In this document: positions 8,501-12,818 of the stretch, in pieces
How the letters are laid out: each line of letters opens with the position of its first letter
How positions within the stretch are numbered: the stretch's first letter is position 1
Assembly: GCA_900617975.1 (NCBI GenBank)
Contig: UZAE01001532.1
Coordinates: 1-12,818 of the forward strand
Source of the DNA: Rodentolepis nana
Taxonomy: Eukaryota > Platyhelminthes > Cestoda > Cyclophyllidea > Hymenolepididae
DNA length: 12,818 bases
Reading direction: 5' to 3'
The notes under the pieces: model-generated
What the model saw: the letters and a program-made list of their open reading frames with translations, nothing else
Databases searched by the model: none
What the model was told of the DNA's origin: nothing
Translations under genes and position numbers: made by a program

Positions 8501-8741
8501 TACTCCAGCTCCCCAGGTGTTATTAAGAAATGACGTCCACTTAGAGCATCAGGCTTGAGATTCGTATCTAACATCTTTTTATTTTTACTTTTAGCCTATT
8601 ATCTATTCAGGTGCAGGAGTTAATGGCAACGGCTTGGTGGTTGTAGACCACACTGGTAAACAAAATGGAGGTGGCCGTGGTTCAAGTCCAAAGAAACTCA
8701 CAACAAATGGTGCTGCAGCAAGCACTCGGACAGCAATATGA
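5398..8741 (+). CDS. boule: Boule-like (DAZ family) RNA-binding protein, 11 coding exons
   Basis: Predicted DAZ/Boule translational regulator. Known family members act in germ cells, where they bind 3' UTRs of meiotic and gametogenic mRNAs and promote translation. Proposed exons: 5398-5400, 5523-5687, 5885-5976, 6043-6163, 6291-6309, 6514-6626, 6697-6925, 7221-7561, 7878-7991, 8274-8516, 8595-8741. All introns are GT-AG and phases match at every junction. The total is 1587 bases (528 residues plus TGA). The RRM spans residues 46-127, with RNP2 IFVGGI at 48-53 and RNP1 around 86-94, and ends in the family hallmark KLNIGHAIRKQ. Residues 200-207 are poly-Ala, 231-236 poly-Gln, and a second Ala8 follows in exon 8. 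The start is chosen because no in-frame Met occurs between 5523 and 6718, whereas the ATG at 5398 abuts a consensus donor in phase. The protein is longer than vertebrate BOLL (under 300 residues); the extra length is all tail. Identity is very likely. The exact ends of exons 1, 8 and 11 are less certain without RNA data. Confidence 0.86.
5655..6163 (+). other. boule: RRM domain of the Boule-like protein (exons 2-4)
   Basis: Residues 46-127 form one complete RNA recognition motif split over three exons. Visible landmarks in order are NRIFVGGI (beta1, RNP2), TTEQELKAYFSSFGQVKDV (helix 1 and beta2), KIINDRLGVAKG, YGFVTFE (RNP1, beta3), EVAEKIIKNE (helix 2) and KDRKLNIGHAIRKQ (beta4 and the DAZ-specific extension). 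Joining exon 2 (ending at 5687) to exon 3 (starting at 5885) gives GGIPSNTTEQEL, with the same spacing as human BOLL. Aromatic RNP residues F49, Y89 and F91 are present. KLNIGxAIRKQ separates this from generic hnRNP- or Musashi-type RRMs. Numbering assumes the upstream acceptor of intron 3. Confidence 0.92.
5977..6045 (+). other. boule: intron 3 with CAGGAG tandem acceptor inside RNP1
   Basis: The donor GTTAGC is at 5977. The acceptor sequence ...TTTACAGGAG allows cutting after 6042 or after 6045. The first gives K-G-S-Y-G-F-V-T-F. The second gives the canonical RNP1 octamer K-G-Y-G-F-V-T-F. Both keep the frame. CAG is normally favoured over GAG in tandem acceptors, yet only the downstream choice restores the conserved spacing. 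The intron is 66 or 69 bases. Confidence 0.75.
6291..6309 (+). other. boule: 19-base microexon after the RRM
   Basis: The exon is bounded by TTTGCAG (acceptor) and CCAG|GTATGT (strong donor). It encodes QLFPRP plus one base and restores the frame into exon 6, whose reading begins ADVTPTLFFPGG. Its acceptor is a CAGCAG tandem, so one Gln is optional. With the upstream acceptor the junction reads RKQQ, as in human BOLL. If intron 5 is retained, the frame stays open to a TAG at 6400-6402 and would yield a short RRM-only product. Confidence 0.72.
6514..6626 (+). other. boule: coding exon 6 (post-RRM linker)
   Basis: The exon is preceded by a pyrimidine-rich CTCCTTATTTAG acceptor and ends at CAA before the donor GTTCGT. 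It adds 37 residues plus a split Ala, rich in P, F and G (FFPGGAAIPCGF, GLPVFPLTG). Reading frames join on both sides. No named domain is recognised. The place directly after the RRM matches the short hydrophobic linker of other Boule proteins, but I do not see a clear DAZ repeat. Confidence 0.78.
6697..6925 (+). other. boule: coding exon 7, Q/A-rich
   Basis: Its 76 codons encode a Gln- and Ala-dominated segment. Eight consecutive Ala codons lie at 6781-6804 and six Gln codons at 6874-6891, followed by HQQYPQ. The acceptor is a CAGCAG tandem (6694-6699), making the first Gln optional. The donor is ACTG|GTACGC. Ala runs use mixed GCN codons and Gln runs alternate CAG and CAA, so they are not a pure, recently expanded triplet repeat. 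Low-complexity Q/A tails are compatible with RNP-granule association, which is inference. Confidence 0.82.
6781..6891 (+). repeat. Ala8 and Gln6 codon tracts
   Basis: An eight-codon GCN tract (6781-6804) and a six-codon CAG/CAA alternation (6874-6891) sit in the same exon. A similar Ala8 tract with mixed codons occurs in exon 8 at 7433-7456. Mixed codons point to protein-level selection on composition rather than slippage of a uniform trinucleotide. Confidence 0.85.
7221..7561 (+). other. boule: coding exon 8, A/S/P-rich
   Basis: The exon starts after TTTTTAAG (an AAG acceptor, less common) and ends at CAACAG|GTGAGT, the strongest donor in the gene. It has 113 full codons, with segments such as SQWPNAASTPVNGH, an Ala8 run and AWRWFSPAAV. 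The frame continues without a stop past the donor to 7702, so the exon also exists in a potential longer form that ends the protein. Confidence 0.8.
7562..7702 (+). other. boule: alternative C-terminal extension of exon 8, with a 48-base exitron-like segment
   Basis: If the donor at 7562 is not used, the frame stays open for 47 codons to TAA at 7700-7702. The sequence 7562-7609 itself looks like an intron: GTGAGT at the start, pyrimidine-rich CGCTTACTTTATCAG at the end, 48 bases, a multiple of three, no stop. Removing it keeps the frame into QHQPALSVSGDSG. The end of this tail, SAKRPRLKQDE, is basic and resembles a nuclear localisation signal. Either form would replace the last three exons. 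The open frame and signals are visible; use is not shown. Confidence 0.45.
7698..7703 (+). promoter_or_regulatory. AATAAA overlapping the alternative stop codon
   Basis: The canonical poly(A) hexamer lies across the TAA that ends the exon 8 read-through frame. It would support an early-terminated transcript inside intron 8. A T-rich stretch follows within about 40 bases. It may also be a chance hit in AT-rich DNA. Confidence 0.35.
7878..7991 (+). other. boule: coding exon 9
   Basis: The acceptor is GATGTAG and the donor GAG|GTACGA. It has 38 codons in phase 0 on both sides, so it can be skipped without a frame change. It encodes a Q/T/S-rich segment (AEHQQQLVF, NTTTTSDYSTDHSAHSSG). Retention of intron 9 would give a stop after two codons (TAG at 7998-8000). 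No domain is recognised. Confidence 0.72.
8274..8516 (+). other. boule: coding exon 10
   Basis: The exon follows a pyrimidine-rich CTCTCCTTTATAG and ends CCCCAG|GTGTTA. It has 81 codons in phase 0 on both sides, rich in P, S, T and N (SPPQHPLQPTLLPFF, NGHIITNGTNGTSQ, LYATPAPQ). Because exons 9 and 10 are both symmetric in phase 0, either or both could be cassettes. The frame is also open from an ATG at 8280. Confidence 0.78.
8595..8741 (+). other. boule: last coding exon
   Basis: The acceptor is TACTTTTAG. It has 48 codons plus TGA at 8739-8741. It begins PIIYSGAGVNG and ends NGAAASTRTAI, with a basic, glycine-rich middle (KQNGGGRGSSPKK). The junction APQ-PIIY recalls the QPIY found near the C-terminus of other Boule proteins, which is weak supporting evidence. 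No canonical AATAAA follows nearby; TATAAA variants occur at 8797-8802 and 8853-8858. Confidence 0.72.
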
Positions 8742-9140
8742 GTGCCTAGCAGTTTAACTTAGCACTCTTTTATACATTCCATTGTCATATTCTTCATATA
8801 AACTCCTATTTTACCTCCTCTTCTACTCAAGCTTAGGTTTTCTTATGATACGTATAAAATGTTGGCTATCACCATAATGTAGAAATGATGGAAGCCTTAG
8901 GTATATATTTATATGCATTCCATCATTCTCTTTTAGTAATTCCCTTGTCACTAGCACTTTTTATTACTGCTCTTTCCCTCAATATACTCTACCTCCGAAC
9001 TAATCTCGGATTTTTGCGAGTTTGGGCATTCATGCCTTTTTCAACCCCAGTGTGAAGGGGGAAAGGGTTTCTATGTAAGCCTGATATATTGATTTTTATC
9101 TTGAGCTGGATGCCCCAGTTATGAGTCATCGTTTAAGAAT
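8742..9140 (+). other. probable 3' UTR and transcript end
   Basis: Non-coding DNA follows the TGA, with a pyrimidine-rich first 200 bases. Candidate poly(A) signals are variant TATAAA hexamers at 8797-8802 and 8853-8858, the second followed closely by GT-rich sequence. No AATAAA is seen until 10196, so the 3' end cannot be fixed from the sequence. Confidence 0.4.
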
Positions 9141-9993
9141 TTGTACTTCCTTAAAGCAATGCACTCTATGCATTTGCTTAACAGCCATTTTATAGGTATG
9201 ACTGGAAAATGCGGACCAGTGACATCGTTTAATTGTCATCGATATCATGTAGTTGTTTCTGAATTTAGCTGCTCCAATTGTTCATTAAGCAATTTTTGCT
9301 TAAAGATAATTAAAGATGATGGTGATTTTGTTAAAGATGATTAATGCAATTTTACGGACATATCTGCACCATTCTCATTTTCCTGCCTATTGCTATTATC
9401 TTATTAGTACTCAAGTCTTAATGCGTCAAAATTGTTCCAAAATTGGCTGTTGTGTGAAAACAGCAGAAATCGATTGTCCCAGTTAGCGTGATGCGCCACC
9501 CCTTAGATTATTCCTGTTAATGCGCGGTTCATGTGCATGACTAACCCATTCACACATGGTCTTGATTTCGATGATGAACGTTAAGCCATTCGTCGCTTGG
9601 GTGTGTGAGGTCTTTACGTACTAGAACAAGGACATAGACGTTTTGGAATGGTAAAATCATAATCCCGAAGTGTTTTTTCCCTAAACTCTTTTCATCTAAC
9701 TTTCGATTATGAAAAATTTCTGAAAGTTGTAAATCAAGGAAACAATCAGTGACATCTTACATTGCTCATTTTAACAAAATAAGGTTGCTATCTTCTACAT
9801 AGCTAGGTAGGTAAGAGGAATTTGATCTCCAGTTTGGGTAGATTCATTGCCCTCCCTCAGAAAACTATATTATTCCTCGAAAGTCTGTTCTCAAAATGAT
9901 TGTACTTGAGCCGGCTTGATCAAATTTAAATTGTTTTATCCGAGTACTGGCTGTTAATTCATAAAATCTTGCTTCGCCATCTCGCATTTCTTT

Positions 9994-10011
9994 TATTCAT
10001 AATTATGAATA
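9994..10011. repeat. 18-base perfect palindrome
   Basis: TATTCATAATTATGAATA is its own reverse complement and centres on a TAATTA-like homeodomain core. It may be a dimeric protein-binding site or a chance event in AT-rich DNA. Confidence 0.45.
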
Positions 10012-10168
10012 CGTCTTTTTCCAGTTCTCAAATCAAAAGCCTATTGTTTTCATGCGTTTTTTTTGCCAGATTACAATTCTAGAATCTTAGTTTTTAAGAG
10101 TTCTTTAAGCATATAAAACTGTGCTTACCTGCGAATTCGCAAATGGTGTGGGATAAGAACAAGAGGTA

Positions 10169-10201
10169 ATTAAAGTGGAATAGCCACTTTAATGAAATAA
10201 A
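10169..10201 (+). other. perfect hairpin followed by AATAAA
   Basis: ATTAAAGTGG (10169-10178) pairs perfectly with CCACTTTAAT (10184-10193) around a 5-base loop. AATAAA follows at 10196-10201. It could mark the end of a long 3' UTR or of an unannotated transcript. No coding signal surrounds it. Confidence 0.5.
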
Positions 10202-10294
10202 GTTTCTATTAAGTAAACAGTCATTAAATTACTCTACTGCTGATAAAAGCTAAATTCATTCTGTCACTACTTGTTCTATAGTCCTTTGACATAG

Positions 10295-10320
10295 GGTGTT
10301 TCCTTGCTATGAGAAACACC
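10295..10320. other. 8-bp perfect hairpin
   Basis: GGTGTTTC (10295-10302) pairs with GAAACACC (10313-10320) around a 10-base loop. Function is unknown. Confidence 0.45.
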
Positions 10321-10456
10321 AATTGATCACACTTTGTTGTTTGGAAACCGAACTTTACGGAATAGCAAACATTTGGCCTAATCTTTACAAGCCTTTTATT
10401 TGAATCACGATTTCATTCCTCCGTAAGGAAGAAAAATGTGAGTGCGTTATTGCAAG

Positions 10457-10497
10457 ATTAGAGAATATCACTGAAGAATAAGTGAAGATTCTCTAAT
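10457..10497. other. 15-bp hairpin with a small bulge
   Basis: ATTAGAGAAT (10457-10466) pairs with ATTCTCTAAT (10488-10497). TCACT (10468-10472) pairs with AGTGA (10481-10485), leaving an 8-base loop and a 1-versus-2-base bulge. Imperfect pairing may extend outward: TTGCAAG against CTTCGAA, with an asymmetric 3-base bulge. The size is at the low end for a microRNA precursor, and no known seed was recognised. Confidence 0.5.
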
Positions 10498-10998
10498 ATT
10501 CTTCGAAATACTTCAGCTTTCTATTACTGTTTTCAACTGAATATTCGATTTAAAATAGTTTACTGAGAAAATACTTCACCATATTAGTAAAAACTTATTA
10601 TCTTTTGGCCTTCCTATATCCCATGACCATTTTCATATTTATTTAATTCTCATCTCATGTCTATCAAGCTTCAGTGTACAACTTCCAAGGAAAAATGGTA
10701 AAATTTTCCAAAACACCTGTATTGATTTTCCACTGTCGCTTATCGATTTAGGCAATTTTTTGCCTCAATACTGACCATCGTTCACTACTCTCTTAGGCAT
10801 CCCTAGGGTTAAAAATTCTTCATCGATTTTTTCCCTTTATTTACTCCCCGAATTTTCAGTTTACCGCTTACCAAGTTGCTGCCTTCTCTCTGCTTTCGTG
10901 TTCTATCAACTGGTTATGGCAAGAAAACAGCTAAATTAGTTTCCTCTCTTTTACACTGGTGCCACTTAAACAAATTACCTATTTATATTCGATTGGGG

Positions 10999-11045
10999 TT
11001 AATGATAACTATCATAAAGCCTGCTATTTGCTATAAAAAAATTAA
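10999..11045 (+). mobile_element. 3'-end fragment of the same retroposon
   Basis: TTAATGATAACTATCATAAA followed by GCCTGCTATTTGCTATAAA matches the last 45-50 bases of the left copy with about eight differences by eye. Upstream sequence shows no recognisable homology. A piece holding only the 3' end plus the A-rich tail is what incomplete reverse transcription from the 3' end leaves behind. No target duplication is recognised. Confidence 0.6.
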
Positions 11046-12373
11046 TGTTTACTAGAAAAATAAAAGATACTTTTAACTTGATTTTGACAACTGTTGTATC
11101 AGACTGGGGTCTTTCATGCGAAAGTTGAAATTTCGTCCCCAATCATTCTCTCATCTGAGGTGACTTAATCACATTCTGAAGCTTTTGTTAATTATCAGCA
11201 ATACTTTCGTTCAGTCATTGACGCAATATGGCCAAGCGTAGGATGATAACCCATAGGTTTCTATAAACGTACTACTTCTTAATACCAATTAAGTGCTTCA
11301 AAAAGGCCACGTGCATCTCTGACAGTCGAAGGATTTGACCTTAGTATGAGTTTATGAATGCATATTTGACTAATTTCAATTTTTTGGCAAGGCCGGTGTT
11401 TTCATGCTAGCGACAAAAGATGGTATAGTTTTGGCAACATTAGAAATCTTTACCTCGTCAGCAAGGAAGACATTAGAATTCGATGGGTTGATTCGCATAA
11501 AATCTATTCTAGAAGGGGGGGCTTATCTACTGACCAATTCCAAATGAAGACTTGATAAAGCAGCTTAATCATTAAGTCAGGATAGAGGTACTTTAAAAAT
11601 AGGTCAGTTGATGGCGACTAACTTGATCAATCTCGATTTTTCGCAAATGCAAGAAGTAAGCAGCATGGAATGCACAAGCTGTCATGGCTAAACGAAGAAA
11701 CCTCCTGCATGCTCAGATTGACTCAGAGATCTCTCAGCCAGCCGTCAATCAATTGATCCTGCATTGTTTTTTTGTCAGTGACACGTCCGAAAAATGTATT
11801 CACGTCATGCGTGCATTTCCTTTCTAGCTTTGCGGTAGCTTTGGGACCATCCCAAACTAAGAGATCTTGATATGGAGATTACTGGGCATAAGTCAAGGCT
11901 TATTTGTGAAGCAATCCAATGCAACAGGGATTCCAAATAATTTTGGCTCTTAATATATTATGAAGTAATAAACATTAATACTATTCAAGCTATAATCCCT
12001 AAAATATATAAAAATGGCCGGGGAGAGGAGTGAAGAAAAATGTTTAAGATGGTAGAATTTTGGATAAGAATATTATATTATAAACAAGTTCGCAGGTAAA
12101 TGCTATTTTCGCTGGAAGAGCAAAGGAGGTGATGAAATGAAGATGCTAATACCGTCAAGGAGACAAACATTTGAGAATTAGCATATTTTCATTTTATCAT
12201 TGACAACCAGGAAAACTACAGAGGGGGCGACTATAGAGGCTCATAAAATGATTTTAAAAATATCGCCAGATAAGATTATGGTACTCAAGCAGTAGAATAT
12301 TTGGTACTAGAAAATAATTTTCAATTTGGAGAGGTAATTCGGATATGAACAACTGTTGGTTGTTTTGAAGTCT

Positions 12374-12387
12374 ATTTTCACTAAACC
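12374..12387 (+). repeat. target-site duplication, left arm
   Basis: ATTTTCACTAAACC is identical to 12710-12723 and directly abuts the GGGG start of the retroposon. Confidence 0.82.
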
Positions 12388-12709
12388 GGGGTGCGCGATA
12401 GACTTACCTCCTCGTGGTGCACCCTGGGTAACGTATACTCATACGGCAAAAAAGTCTATTAACTGGCAGTTGACTTCTGACTTCAAACTACCCTCACCCC
12501 ATTGTATGTCATATTCGAATACTTCCGCAATACTCACCTCACCTTTTTCCACTTTTGTGTCTGCCTCTTTTACATCTTTGAAGTTCTCTTCTGTTCCCCC
12601 TCTCCCTCTCGACTTGTTTCACTTTGATGTTCCTCCTCCTCTGTGAAGCCTGAAGTCAACTAAAGGGCTAATGATAATTTTCACAACGCCTGCCATTTGA
12701 TATAAATAA
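12388..12709 (+). mobile_element. full-length short retroposon (SINE-like), right copy
   Basis: A unit of about 322 bases begins GGGGTGCGCGATAGACT and ends in an A-rich tail, GATATAAATAAA. It is bounded by perfect 14-base direct repeats ATTTTCACTAAACC (12374-12387 and 12710-12723), the mark of target-primed insertion. The same unit occurs inverted at 221-508. Shared blocks include TGCGCGATAGACT, CGTGGTGCACCCTGGG, CTCTTCTGTTCCCCCTC and the tail. Size, tail and target duplication fit a SINE. I see no convincing tRNA-type box A and box B, so the promoter class is open. The 96-codon frame crossing its left edge (12356-12646) is not a gene. Confidence 0.8.
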
Positions 12710-12723
12710 ATTTTCACTAAACC
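12710..12723 (+). repeat. target-site duplication, right arm
   Basis: ATTTTCACTAAACC directly follows the AT-rich tail of the retroposon. The first A could belong to either the tail or the duplication. Confidence 0.82.
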
Positions 12724-12818
12724 ATGTTCAAACTTTCCTTCCTAAGTTATCGACACTTTTAAAGAAACTGAAGCCTGTTTAATTATTTATTTACAATCCA
12801 AGGATAAGATAAAACCAT

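Larger units (their letters stand above)
9141..12373. other. AT-rich downstream region without a supported gene
   Basis: No convincing coding exon is seen on either strand. Apart from the listed hairpins, the palindrome and the retroposon fragment, it contains a 7-bp stem with a 3-base loop (TTTGGGA/TCCCAAA, 11840-11856) and a 6-bp stem (AGGCAA/TTGCCT, 10750-10765). The part around 11400-12000 is slightly less AT-rich and has a 61-codon open stretch (11370-11554) with no recognised similarity. Confidence 0.55.

Noticed and set aside
9141..9344. 67-codon open frame downstream of the gene
   Set aside because: It has no ATG at the given start, no motif, and a repetitive end made by AAAGATGAT units. 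It does not differ from chance.
10457..10497. MicroRNA precursor call
   Set aside because: The stem is short and I recognised no known seed. Without small-RNA data only the hairpin can be stated.
11370..11554. 61-codon open stretch, considered as a transposase or reverse-transcriptase remnant
   Set aside because: No catalytic motif or family-like pattern could be recognised and neighbouring frames are closed. It stays as unexplained intergenic sequence.
12388..12450. tRNA-derived SINE head
   Set aside because: No acceptable box A and box B pair at the expected spacing was found in either copy.
12356..12646. 96-codon frame near the right end
   Set aside because: It crosses the target-site duplication and the start of the retroposon. 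The left copy of the element does not keep the frame, so it is not a gene.

Overview
The window looks like nuclear DNA from an invertebrate animal. It is AT-rich throughout and holds one intron-split gene in its centre, with long non-coding flanks. The gene encodes a DAZ-family RNA-binding protein of the Boule type. This rests on a single N-terminal RRM with the motifs IPNRIFVGGI, VKIINDR and KLNIGHAIRKQ, followed by a long low-complexity Q/A-rich tail. Short introns (66 to 316 bases), the long Q/A-rich tail and a possible spliced-leader acceptor just before the start codon make a flatworm plausible. That assignment is inference and is not proven by the window.

Layout. Positions 1-220 are unremarkable. 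Positions 221-508 hold a minus-strand copy of a short retroposon, and 509-5100 is AT-rich DNA with no supported gene. Positions 5110-5397 form a CpG-rich, CCAAT-rich promoter-like block. The boule-like gene runs from 5398 to 8741 on the plus strand in eleven coding exons. I joined them by hand into an uninterrupted frame of 1587 bases (528 codons plus stop). The first coding exon supplies only the ATG. Exons 2-4 make the RRM, exon 5 is a 19-base microexon, and exons 6-11 make the tail. Positions 8742-12373 are the 3' UTR plus intergenic DNA, with several perfect hairpins clustered at 10169-10497 and a 3'-end-only fragment of the retroposon at 10999-11045. Positions 12388-12709 hold a complete plus-strand retroposon copy between 14-base direct repeats. 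The two long copies therefore face each other across the whole gene.

The gene has unusual splicing potential. Three used acceptors are NAGNAG tandems, one of them inside the RNP1 octamer of the RRM. A fourth tandem acceptor ends a 48-base in-frame intron-like segment at the end of exon 8. Reading through that donor gives an alternative C-terminus with a basic KRPRLK motif, and its stop codon overlaps an AATAAA signal. I found no tRNA, rRNA, CRISPR array or second protein gene.
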